From CAYTNY01 sp964439215 (GTDB lineage Bacteria; Oederibacteriota; PGYV01; CAYTNY01), in contig CAYTNY010000014.1 of assembly GCA_964439215.1 (NCBI GenBank), forward strand, positions 1 through 37,797: a DNA stretch of 37,797 bases, in the 5' to 3' direction. Shown here one piece after another: positions 16,286-23,526 of this stretch; the stretch's first letter is position 1, and every line of letters starts with the position of its first letter. The position numbers and the translations under genes are program-made. The notes below the pieces were generated by a model that saw only the letters and a list, made by a program, of their open reading frames with translations, was not told where the DNA came from and made no database searches.

Positions 16286-17172
16286 CGGGAACGGATATTT
16301 TTAAAAAAGAAACAGAGTCCTACCTGAATTTTATACTCTTTGAAAAAGGGCTGTCAAAAAATACAATAGAAGCTTATAAGCACGATATAAAAATATTCTG
16401 TGAGTTTCTTGAAATCCGGGATATTGATAATATTGATGAGGAAACGTATGTGGACTTTGTTTTTGATTTAAAGGGCAGAAATTATTCTCCGGTATCAGTG
16501 GCAAGAATAATCGCGTCGGTTAAAAATTATATGAAATTTCTGGTCAGGTCGGAAAAAATTGACATAAGCCCTTTTGAAAGAATAGATTCATTCAAGACCG
16601 CGAAAAAAATGCCCGATGTTCTTATGGGGGCGGATATAGCAATGATGCTTTCCGCTCCTGACAAGTCAAAAAAAGAAGGCGTAAGGGATGCTGCTATTCT
16701 TGAGCTTTTATATTCCGCGGGAGTGAGGGTGACGGAGCTTGTAAATATGGAAATAACGGACGTGGATCTGGAGAATAAAACCGTAAGATGTTTTGGAAAA
16801 GGTTCAAAAGAAAGAATCGTGCCGGTGGGTGATTTTATGGTTGAAACGCTGAGTGATTATCTTCTGATAAGGAAGGAATTCGCCAAAAAATTTGATCCTT
16901 CGCTTTTTATAACAAGAAGAGGGGACAGATTTACGCGCATGGGCATATGGAAGACGATAAAAAAATATGCCGCGAAATGCGGGATAAAAAAAAATGTGTA
17001 TCCGCATATATTCAGGCATTCATTTGCCACGCATCTTTTAGGAGGCGGAGCCGATCTGCGGAGCGTTCAGGAAATGCTGGGACACGCGGATATATCAACA
17101 ACGCAGATATACACCCATGTTGACAGGACAGGGCTCAAAAAGATTCATAAAAAATTTCATCCGCGGGGATGA
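16282..17172 (+). CDS. xerD: Xer-type tyrosine recombinase
   Basis: The 296-residue length and architecture (N-terminal SAM-like core-binding domain, C-terminal catalytic domain) match chromosomal XerC/XerD, which resolve chromosome dimers at dif. All catalytic residues are present: Arg149 (SAGVRVTEL), Lys173 (GKGSKER), His242 and Arg245 (HIFRHSF), His268 (LGHADIS) and nucleophile Tyr277 (TQIYTHV). It sits in a housekeeping operon with no integron, cassette or phage genes around it, favouring a chromosomal Xer over a mobile-element integrase. XerC and XerD cannot be separated by eye, so the symbol is tentative. Confidence 0.92.
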   Translation: MTGTDIFKKETESYLNFILFEKGLSKNTIEAYKHDIKIFCEFLEIRDIDNIDEETYVDFVFDLKGRNYSPVSVARIIASVKNYMKFLVRSEKIDISPFERIDSFKTAKKMPDVLMGADIAMMLSAPDKSKKEGVRDAAILELLYSAGVRVTELVNMEITDVDLENKTVRCFGKGSKERIVPVGDFMVETLSDYLLIRKEFAKKFDPSLFITRRGDRFTRMGIWKTIKKYAAKCGIKKNVYPHIFRHSFATHLLGGGADLRSVQEMLGHADISTTQIYTHVDRTGLKKIHKKFHPRG

Positions 17173-17185
17173 GGGAGGAGAATAA

Positions 17186-17713
17186 ATGAAAAAAGCAGGT
17201 TTTTTTGCGGCTTGGGCGGTTATAACGGCATCGCTTGCGGTTATAATTTACGGGGCCGGATTGATTATAAGGCATAATATTGAAAAAAATAAATTTATAA
17301 GTTTTGAGACAAAGGTGCTTAAAGTAATAGACGGGGATACAGTGAAAATTAGAAAGGGAAACAGAACCGTAAGGCTTAAAGGAATAGATACTCCGGAGCT
17401 TCATCACCCCGATACACCGGTTCAGGCTTATGCGCGTGAAGCAGCCGACTATCTTAAATCAAGAATTGAAAATAAAACCGTGAGGATTGAATACCATAAA
17501 GATGATGTAAATGACAAATACGGAAGGCTTCTTGCTTATATTTACGCGGATGATGTAATGATAAACGCGGAGCTTGTGAAAAAGGGATATGCTTTTGTTT
17601 ATGAAAATACCGATTGTATAAGAGTTAAAGATTTTCTGGTGCTGGAACAGGTTGCGCGGAAGTTCAGGAAAGGAATCTGGCAGTTCAGGCAGGGAGGGCA
17701 GGTGAAAGAATGA
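17186..17713 (+). CDS. membrane-anchored thermonuclease (SNase family)
   Basis: After one N-terminal membrane helix or uncleaved signal (about residues 5-28), this 175-residue protein has a complete staphylococcal-nuclease-type OB fold. The calcium and catalytic residues are visible: Asp in VIDGDTVKI, Arg, Asp, Thr and Glu in RLKGIDTPEL, and the second Arg in KYGRLLAY. It should cut DNA and RNA outside the cytoplasm. GAGG about 7 bases upstream supports ATG 17186. The stop overlaps the next start (ATGA at 17710), linking it to an OB-fold partner. It lies just upstream of the phosphate regulon, so a role in scavenging phosphate from nucleic acids is an appealing but unproven idea. Confidence 0.92.
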   Translation: MKKAGFFAAWAVITASLAVIIYGAGLIIRHNIEKNKFISFETKVLKVIDGDTVKIRKGNRTVRLKGIDTPELHHPDTPVQAYAREAADYLKSRIENKTVRIEYHKDDVNDKYGRLLAYIYADDVMINAELVKKGYAFVYENTDCIRVKDFLVLEQVARKFRKGIWQFRQGGQVKE

Positions 17714-18207
17714 AGCAGCTGTCAACAAAGGAGTTTCTTGCAAGGATCGGGGCGGTTACACTGTCGGGTGTTATTCTGCTTTTTTGCGCCAATGTATGGA
17801 TAGTAAAGCCTCTGCAGAAAAAAAGCGCGGAACCGGAGCCTTATAATTTTTCCGGTTATGCGGCGGAAAAAAAAGCGGGTCAAGAGCGGACAAAAACTGT
17901 GTTTAAAAAAGATAAAAAAATAATAGACTGGAAAAATGCCGCCGGACATATAGGGGAATATGTGGAAGTAAAAGGAAAAATAGTTTCAGCGTATAATTCA
18001 GGAAAAGTATGTTTCCTGAATTTTCATAAGGATTATATGAATCATCTTACACTGGTTGTTTTTGCAAGTGATTATAAAAGATTTCCCGATGAGCCGGACC
18101 GGATTTATTCGGGGGAAACAGTAAAAGCCGAGGGGAGAATAAAGCTGTACAAAGGCAGAGTTGAGATAATAGTAAAATCCCCGGATCAGATAAAGGTCAT
18201 TAATTAA
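17710..18207 (+). CDS. membrane-anchored OB-fold protein, partner of the thermonuclease
   Basis: The 165-residue product has one N-terminal membrane helix (about residues 10-32), a charged linker, and an OB-type beta barrel from about residue 75 (HIGEYVEVKGKIVSAYNSGK ... SGETVKAEGRIKLYKGRVEI). Domains of this pattern are found in single-stranded nucleic-acid-binding proteins. Being coupled to a secreted nuclease by a 4-base overlap, it may hold or present the nucleic-acid substrate. The stop codon overlaps the first Pho box of phoB. Confidence 0.7.
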   Translation: MKQLSTKEFLARIGAVTLSGVILLFCANVWIVKPLQKKSAEPEPYNFSGYAAEKKAGQERTKTVFKKDKKIIDWKNAAGHIGEYVEVKGKIVSAYNSGKVCFLNFHKDYMNHLTLVVFASDYKRFPDEPDRIYSGETVKAEGRIKLYKGRVEIIVKSPDQIKVIN

Positions 18208-18246
18208 CAGAAAATTAACACGGGTATGGTATTAATGTTATTATAC
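18204..18246 (+). promoter_or_regulatory. Pho boxes and promoter of phoBR
   Basis: TTAACA at 18204-18209 and 18215-18220 are exactly 11 bp apart. A possible -10 is TATTAT (18239-18244) or TTATAC (18241-18246); the latter lies 9 bp after where a third, degenerate box would fall (18226-18231). This implies autoregulation of phoBR. Confidence 0.75.
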
Positions 18247-18277
18247 AGGATTAAAATAAACGCATCAGGAGCGGTAT

Positions 18278-18955
18278 ATGGAAAAGCTTATCGCAATTGT
18301 TGATGATGAAGAAGATATAAGAGAGCTTGTTGCCGTCAATCTTAAAAAAGCAGGCTATAAAGTTAAAGAGTTTTCAAACGGAAAGAGTCTTCTTAAATAT
18401 ATGGAAAAGTCCTCTCCGGAGCTTGTAATACTGGATGTTATGATGCCGGAAATGGATGGAATGGAAGTGTGCCGCATCATAAAAAACAATGATATTAACA
18501 AAAACATTCCGATCATACTTCTGACAGCAAAGTCCGATGAAACGGACAAGGTGCTCGGGCTTGAACTGGGTGCGGATGATTATGTTACAAAGCCTTTTTC
18601 TCCACGGGAACTTTCGGCAAGGGTAAAGGCAGTTTTAAGAAGGCCGGGAAAAAATACCGAAGAAGAGCATATAAAATTCAAAGACATAAAAATAGATATC
18701 CGCAGGCACAGAGTAAGCGTAAAAGACCGTTATGTCGAGCTGACGGCGACGGAATTCAGAATACTGCGCATATTTATTGACAAGCCGGGCAGAGTTTTTG
18801 CGAGAGAACAGATTCTTGATATACTCTGGGGCAACGAGAAAGTTGTGGTTGACAGGACCATAGATGTACATATAAAACATTTAAGGGAAAAGCTCGGCAG
18901 CGCCGGAAAAACAATAATAAATGTAAGAGGGGTAGGTTATAAAATAGAAGAATGA
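18278..18955 (+). CDS. phoB: PhoB/PhoP-type response regulator
   Basis: A 225-residue OmpR-family regulator. The receiver domain (1-120) has the acidic pair DDEED, phosphorylation site Asp53 in ILDVMMPEMDG and the conserved Lys in DDYVTKPFSPREL. The C-terminal winged helix (about 128-225) ends with the classic HIKHLREKLG ... INVRGVGYKI. On phosphorylation by PhoR it should bind the TTAACN direct repeats found four times in this region. TCAGGAG upstream marks the start. The kinase gene begins inside its stop codon (ATGA), ensuring coupled synthesis. Confidence 0.95.
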   Translation: MEKLIAIVDDEEDIRELVAVNLKKAGYKVKEFSNGKSLLKYMEKSSPELVILDVMMPEMDGMEVCRIIKNNDINKNIPIILLTAKSDETDKVLGLELGADDYVTKPFSPRELSARVKAVLRRPGKNTEEEHIKFKDIKIDIRRHRVSVKDRYVELTATEFRILRIFIDKPGRVFAREQILDILWGNEKVVVDRTIDVHIKHLREKLGSAGKTIINVRGVGYKIEE

Positions 18956-20706
18956 AGATAAATATATTCTCCAAAATACTTGCGGGTTATTTTTTAATTA
19001 CGGTTATGCTTTCCGTGCTTATTGTATCTTTTACTTTCCGGATTATAAAGACAAATTATATTGAAGAAAAGATAAAACGGCTTGAAAATGTGGCAGAAGT
19101 TGTGGAGAGCCGGATTTACGGTGAATTTGCGGAGGGAAAGGAAAAAGAACTGAATGAAATTGTAAAGGAGCTCGGGGAAAAAACAGGAATCAGAATTACT
19201 GTTATAGCCGCGGACGGAAGGGTCATGGCTGATTCGCAGGCCATACCCCGCGAGATGGACAATCATTCGCGCCGTCCGGAAATAAAAGAAGTGCTTGAAG
19301 GAAAGAACGCAGGACAGACGGGCGGCAGGGCAATGCGTTTCAGCAGAACCGTAAAGGAAAATATGCTTTATTCAGCAATGCCGATACTGTCCGGAGATGA
19401 AATAAAGGGAGTGCTGCGGCTCAGCCATTTTATGTCGGAAATAGACGCGCTTTTGAAGGAGCTTCGCGGAGAAATAATAAAAATAACCCTGCTGATGCTT
19501 ATTCTGTCCCTTGCGGCCGCTTATTTTCTGGCAAGACGTTTTTTAAATCCGGTGAAACAGCTGGGCAAAGCCGCGGAAAAAATAGCAGGAAAAGATTTTG
19601 ACGTAAATTTGAGGATAGAAACAGGAGATGAGTTTCAGGAAATGGCGGAAAGTTTTAATTTTATGAAGAATGAAATCAAAAAACTTTTTTCCGAGATAAC
19701 AGTCAGGGGAGAAGAATTAAAAACAATAATAGAGTCAATCAAAGAAGGGCTTTTGGTTGTTGACAATAAAGGCAGAATAAAAATATCCAATGACAGTTTT
19801 GAAAAAATCGCGGGAACAAAAAATAATTTAAATCCTTTGGAGGGCCGTTTTTACTGGGAATGCATGGTATCTCCGAGGTTTAATGAGCTTATTGAAAAAG
19901 CAGGAAAAGAAAAAGCGAGTATTGCGGACAAGCTGGAAATAAACGGCAGGTCATATTTGTGCAGCATAAATCATCTTGAAACAACCGATGAAAATGTCAT
20001 TATTATGTATGATATTACCGGAATAAAGGAGTTTGAGGACATGAAAAAAGACTTTGTCGCCAATGTATCCCACGAGCTTAAAACCCCGCTTACGGCAATA
20101 AAGGGATTTTCCGAGACGCTTGAAACAGAGGTAAAAAATGAGGACAATCTCAGGTATATTGAAATAATAAAGAGGCACACCGAAAGGCTTATACGTATAG
20201 TTGAGGATCTGCTTATACTTTCCAAAATTGAAAGAAAAAAGGAAATCTCCGATTTTGCCCCCCTGAATATTGAGGAGCTTGTTTCAAATACGGTGCGGAT
20301 GTTTGACCAGAAAATGTCGGACAAGGGTCTTGATATGAAAATTTATATATCGGACAATCTCCCGAAAATCACGGGAGATGAGTTCCGGCTTGAGCAGATG
20401 CTGGTAAACCTTATTGACAATGCGATGAAATACACGGAAAAAGGAAGCGTAAGCGTCAGCGTGACTCCGGAAAAAACAGGCGTCAAAATAGATGTTGAAG
20501 ATACGGGAATAGGCATACCGGAGCAGCATGTTCTTAGGCTTTTTGAAAGGTTTTATGTTGTTGACAAGTCGCGCTCCAGAAAACTCGGGGGAACCGGGCT
20601 GGGGCTTTCAATAGTAAAGCATATCGTGCTTATACACAACGGTGAGATTGATATTGAAAGCGCTATTGGCAAAGGCACCAGGTTCACGGTGCACCTTCCT
20701 TTTTAG
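18952..20706 (+). CDS. phoR: PhoR-type sensor histidine kinase
   Basis: The 584-residue kinase has two membrane helices (about 7-29 and 173-193) enclosing an extracytoplasmic sensor of about 140 residues, then a HAMP domain (about 195-250), a PAS domain (about 255-365), and the HisKA domain with phosphorylated His374 in NVSHELKTPLTAI. The ATP-binding domain shows the N box NLIDNAMKYTEKG, G1 DTGIGI, F box LFERFYVVDKSRSR and G2 GTGLGLSIVKHIV. This order is that of PhoR/WalK-like kinases. With phoB, pst and phoU adjacent, phosphate sensing is the natural role; PhoU and the Pst transporter would keep it inactive when phosphate is plentiful. Confidence 0.95.
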   Translation: MKINIFSKILAGYFLITVMLSVLIVSFTFRIIKTNYIEEKIKRLENVAEVVESRIYGEFAEGKEKELNEIVKELGEKTGIRITVIAADGRVMADSQAIPREMDNHSRRPEIKEVLEGKNAGQTGGRAMRFSRTVKENMLYSAMPILSGDEIKGVLRLSHFMSEIDALLKELRGEIIKITLLMLILSLAAAYFLARRFLNPVKQLGKAAEKIAGKDFDVNLRIETGDEFQEMAESFNFMKNEIKKLFSEITVRGEELKTIIESIKEGLLVVDNKGRIKISNDSFEKIAGTKNNLNPLEGRFYWECMVSPRFNELIEKAGKEKASIADKLEINGRSYLCSINHLETTDENVIIMYDITGIKEFEDMKKDFVANVSHELKTPLTAIKGFSETLETEVKNEDNLRYIEIIKRHTERLIRIVEDLLILSKIERKKEISDFAPLNIEELVSNTVRMFDQKMSDKGLDMKIYISDNLPKITGDEFRLEQMLVNLIDNAMKYTEKGSVSVSVTPEKTGVKIDVEDTGIGIPEQHVLRLFERFYVVDKSRSRKLGGTGLGLSIVKHIVLIHNGEIDIESAIGKGTRFTVHLPF

Positions 20707-20717
20707 CTGTTTGAAAA

Positions 20718-20771
20718 TTAACTCTAATTTAACTCCGTAAAAACCTTCTGTTAACACGCCGCGGGTAAACT
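20718..20771 (+). promoter_or_regulatory. Pho boxes and promoter of the sigma factor gene
   Basis: TTAACT at 20718 and 20729 and TTAACA at 20751 lie on an 11-bp grid (spacings 11 and 22), with a weak AAAACC at 20740. The hexamer TAAACT (20766-20771) begins 9 bp after the last box, the same geometry as the porin and pstC promoters. Confidence 0.8.
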
Positions 20772-20793
20772 CTGTAAAAAACAGGACGTGTTT

Positions 20794-21300
20794 ATGAACA
20801 GAGAAAAAATAATCAGGGAAAATATGGGTCTCATAAAAAGTATTGCGGGGAGATACGGCCGCTACGGCGCCGCGTATGAGGATCTTGTTCAGGAAGGAAT
20901 AATGGGGATGCTTAATGCTCTTGAAAAATTTGATGAAAGCAAAGGAGCGAAATTTTCAACCTATTCCGTTTATTTTATAAAGGGAAGAATTCTGGATTAT
21001 CTGCGCAGGGAAAATAAAATTAAAACACTGGATATGGATATCGGCGAAAATGAAGAGATTGAGTACCGGCCAAACGGGGAAGATTATGAGCCTGAGAGGG
21101 AACCGGAAACCGGACCGCCGCAAATATATTCCTGTATACCGGATGATGAAAAAGAGGTGCTCTACAGGCATTACAGGCAGATGAAAACCCTGAAAGAAAT
21201 AGCGGAGGAGATGAATATAAGCAGGGAGAAGGTGCGGCAGCTGAAGCAGAAAGCCTTGAGAAGAATAAAGATTAACAAAAAATTAACGGAACGCTTATAG
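20794..21300 (+). CDS. small sigma-70-family RNA polymerase sigma factor in the Pho island
   Basis: The 168-residue protein contains sigma region 2 (about 10-75), including DLVQEGIMGMLNALEKFD and the -10-recognition helix FSTYSVYFIKGRILDYLRRE, and a region 4 helix-turn-helix near the end (LKEIAEEMNISREKVRQLKQ). Regions 1 and 3 are missing; a 33-residue acidic linker joins the two domains. Region 2 looks like group 2/3 sigma factors, not typical ECF. ATG 20794 is preferred to GTG 20788 because the CAGGA motif ends 7 bases before it. It is transcribed from its own Pho promoter, and its 3' end contains the porin's Pho boxes. Its target promoters are unknown. Confidence 0.9.
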   Translation: MNREKIIRENMGLIKSIAGRYGRYGAAYEDLVQEGIMGMLNALEKFDESKGAKFSTYSVYFIKGRILDYLRRENKIKTLDMDIGENEEIEYRPNGEDYEPEREPETGPPQIYSCIPDDEKEVLYRHYRQMKTLKEIAEEMNISREKVRQLKQKALRRIKINKKLTERL

Positions 21301-21325
21301 ACAATTAATCGGGGATTTGTATTAT
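21272..21325 (+). promoter_or_regulatory. Pho boxes and promoter of the porin-pstS unit
   Basis: TTAACA (21272), TTAACG (21283) and TTAATC (21305) fall on an 11-bp grid with one degenerate position at 21294. TATTAT (21320-21325) begins 9 bp after the last box. The first boxes lie within the final codons of the sigma factor gene. Confidence 0.85.
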
Positions 21326-21464
21326 TAAGTGTGAAACAAAGAGGATGCGCGAAAAATAAAAAGCAGGTGTTAAAATAAAAAAATAAAACGGAGGTGAGAC
21401 AAAAAAAAAACAATCCGGCAGGCAGGAGAATAAAAAGGTTTTTAAACAAAAAAAGGAGGAACAA
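21326..21464 (+). promoter_or_regulatory. A-rich leader of the porin with an orphan Shine-Dalgarno
   Basis: The leader holds a perfect anti-SD match GGAGGTGA (21390-21397) not followed by a start codon at a usable distance, then an A10 tract, and finally the real ribosome-binding site AAAAGGAGG shortly before ATG 21465. It shares AAAAAGCAG, followed after exactly 23 bases by GGAGG, with the leader of the outer-membrane protein at 4257. Confidence 0.5.
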
Positions 21465-22472
21465 ATGAAAAGATTATTTTTAGTTTTATTTTCAGCGGTT
21501 GTTTTTATGAGTATTTTCTCAGCTTCGGCATCCGCAAAGCTCACAACAAAATTTTACGGTTATCAGTGGCTGACTTATCAGCATCAGGTAAAGGGTATGG
21601 ATGATGTCGCGAAAAGCGGATTGGGCATCAACAGGACGTATATGCGCTGGAAATTCGCGGATAAAGAAACGGGATATGCCGCGGGTCTTACGCTGGATAT
21701 TCCGAACAAAGGCGGAGCCCAAAACGGCATTGATTTTGGTTTATGGGTAAAAAACGGATATGTTGATTTTTCAAATATACCGGTTATGTCCGATTATAAC
21801 GCGAAACTGCGCCTTGGAATGCACAGTGTTTATTTCGGAACAATGGAACTGTGGAAATATCCGACAATAGAGAAGACAATAAGCGACAAGAATAAAGTAC
21901 TCTCATCCGCGGATCTTGGGATGTCTGTCCTCGGCGCTCTGCCCGGCGGATTTGGCGAATACACCCTGTCAGCCTACAACGGCACGGGTTATAAAAAGGT
22001 TGAAAGCAACGTGGAAAAGCAGTATGGAGCGACTCTTACTCTTGTGCCGGCTGCGGGGCTTATGGTAAAAGGTTCTTACATCACGCAGAATGTAAATGCG
22101 CACGGCGCCCCGGCTGAAACCGTGGCAGCCACGGATGTTTTTGTACAGTACGCAACAGGCCCGCTTACGGCTCTTGTTGAGTATGTTGTAAAAGAGGATC
22201 ACAGCAGCGGAAAAACATCAGAAGGTTTTATGACATTTTTGAGCATGAAGGCAACTGATGTTCTGGAGCTTGTGGCAAGATGGGACAACTGGAACCCGGA
22301 TACAAAAACATCAAATGACGAGATGAACACCTATATACTGGGAATGAATTACAAGGTTAACAGCAAGGTGCTTTTGCAGCTTAATTATCAGCTGGATCAG
22401 CCGCAGTTCGGCGGTTATGCGGAAAGCAAGCACAGCAACAAATGGACAGCGCAGGTTAAATACGGCTGGTAA
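21465..22472 (+). CDS. outer-membrane porin, probably phosphate-related
   Basis: A 335-residue protein with a signal peptide (cleavage near SASA, residue 24) and a body of alternating hydrophobic strands ending in KYGW, the terminal aromatic residue expected of Bam-inserted barrels. The pattern resembles OprP/OprO-like or general phosphate-selective porins, though sequence identity cannot be judged here. The Pho-box promoter and the pstS gene 32 bases downstream argue that it admits phosphate through the outer membrane for capture by PstS. Confidence 0.8.
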   Translation: MKRLFLVLFSAVVFMSIFSASASAKLTTKFYGYQWLTYQHQVKGMDDVAKSGLGINRTYMRWKFADKETGYAAGLTLDIPNKGGAQNGIDFGLWVKNGYVDFSNIPVMSDYNAKLRLGMHSVYFGTMELWKYPTIEKTISDKNKVLSSADLGMSVLGALPGGFGEYTLSAYNGTGYKKVESNVEKQYGATLTLVPAAGLMVKGSYITQNVNAHGAPAETVAATDVFVQYATGPLTALVEYVVKEDHSSGKTSEGFMTFLSMKATDVLELVARWDNWNPDTKTSNDEMNTYILGMNYKVNSKVLLQLNYQLDQPQFGGYAESKHSNKWTAQVKYGW

Positions 22473-22504
22473 TAAGCACTAAAAAAAAAAAAGGAGTAAA
22501 AAAA

Positions 22505-23350
22505 ATGAAAAAATTCACCAAAATTACGGTTTTACTGGCTGTTTTTTCAATGCTTGTTTCAGGCGCTGTAATGGCGTGGGAATGGCCGTGGAACAAAAAA
22601 GATGAAAATAAGATTTCAACACAGGGTTCAACAACTGTTCTTCCTATTGTTCAGAAGGCAGCGGAAGTTTTTATGAATGCAAATCCCGATATTGAAGTAT
22701 CCGTGCGCGGAGGCGGGTCAGGCGTGGGAATTGCCGCGATTATGGACGGCACGGTTGATATCGGCATGGCTTCAAGAGACATAAAAGAAAAAGAAATTCT
22801 CAGCGCAAAGAAAAAAGGCGTAAATGTTGTCGGGACAGTTATTGCCAGGGACGGCATGGCAGTTGTTGTGCATCCTTCAAACCCCATAAAGGCGATTACG
22901 GTTGCACAGCTGAAAAAGATATACAGCGGGGAAGTTAAAAACTGGAAAGAACTCGGCGGAAAAGACGATGCTATTGTATGTATGTCAAGAGACTCCTCTT
23001 CCGGCACATTCGCGGTTTTTAACGGAATAGTTCTTGGAAAGGAAAAACTCAGAACAGACGCTGTTATGACCGTATCAAACAGGGAGGTTGCCGAAAATGT
23101 AAAGAATACATCCGGCGCGATCGGTTATGTGGGCCTTGCCTTTGTTTCTGATGCTTTGAAGGTTCTTCCGCTGAACGGCGTTATGCCCAGCGATTCCTCT
23201 GTGGGAAGCGGAACTTATAAGCTTGCAAGAGGCCTAAATCTTTATACAGACGGAGAACCTTCCGGGCTTGCCGGGAAGTTTGTGGACTTTATTATGAGCA
23301 GCCAGGGACAGAAAATAGTAAAAGAAGTAGGTTATACAGCTGTAAAATAA
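22505..23350 (+). CDS. pstS: phosphate ABC transporter substrate-binding protein
   Basis: The 281-residue protein has a signal peptide ending about VMA (residue 23) and the PstS fold. Phosphate-binding elements are visible as QGSTTVLPI near the mature N-terminus, RGGGSGVGIAA, GMASRDIKEKE and MSRDSSSGTFAVFNG. It captures phosphate in the periplasm for the PstCAB transporter. AAAAAAGGAG precedes the ATG. It shares a transcript with the porin; a strong terminator follows, separating it from pstCAB-phoU, which allows PstS to be made in excess over the membrane complex. Confidence 0.97.
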   Translation: MKKFTKITVLLAVFSMLVSGAVMAWEWPWNKKDENKISTQGSTTVLPIVQKAAEVFMNANPDIEVSVRGGGSGVGIAAIMDGTVDIGMASRDIKEKEILSAKKKGVNVVGTVIARDGMAVVVHPSNPIKAITVAQLKKIYSGEVKNWKELGGKDDAIVCMSRDSSSGTFAVFNGIVLGKEKLRTDAVMTVSNREVAENVKNTSGAIGYVGLAFVSDALKVLPLNGVMPSDSSVGSGTYKLARGLNLYTDGEPSGLAGKFVDFIMSSQGQKIVKEVGYTAVK

Positions 23351-23357
23351 TCTTATA

Positions 23358-23390
23358 AAGTATGAAACGTGTTGCCCTCATTTCATACTT
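23358..23390 (+). repeat. 10-bp inverted repeat after pstS
   Basis: AAGTATGAAA (23358-23367) and TTTCATACTT (23381-23390) are perfect complements around a 13-base loop. It may protect the pstS message from 3' decay or act with the terminator directly downstream. Confidence 0.6.
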
Positions 23391-23392
23391 GG

Positions 23393-23425
23393 CGCGGCAG
23401 GCATCACCTGCCGCGTCTTTTTTTT
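23393..23425 (+). terminator. intrinsic terminator of the porin-pstS unit
   Basis: CGCGGCAGG (23393-23401), CATCA loop, CCTGCCGCG (23407-23415), then TC and a run of T. A 9-bp GC-rich stem with U-tract. Confidence 0.95.
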
Positions 23426-23437
23426 ATATGGATGGAA

Positions 23438-23491
23438 TTAATCAAAAATTAACATTTCTTTAACCCTTTTTTAACGGGTAAAAAGTATCAT
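23438..23491 (+). promoter_or_regulatory. Pho boxes and promoter of pstCAB-phoU
   Basis: Four uninterrupted boxes, TTAATC (23438), TTAACA (23449), TTAACC (23460) and TTAACG (23471), are spaced exactly 11 bp. TATCAT (23486-23491) starts 9 bp after the last one. This is the most complete of the four sites in the window. Confidence 0.92.
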
Positions 23492-23526
23492 TTATATATA
23501 AAATAAAAAAAGAAGGGTTTTAAAAT

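Noticed and set aside
16282..17172. An integron or phage integrase.
   Set aside because: Length and motifs fit chromosomal Xer, and neighbours are housekeeping genes without att sites, cassettes or phage genes.
21394..21468. 24-codon GTG-initiated frame in the porin leader, ending in the porin start.
   Set aside because: The GTG is part of the GGAGGTGA motif itself, so that motif cannot serve it; the encoded Lys/Arg/Asn-rich peptide reflects A-rich DNA.
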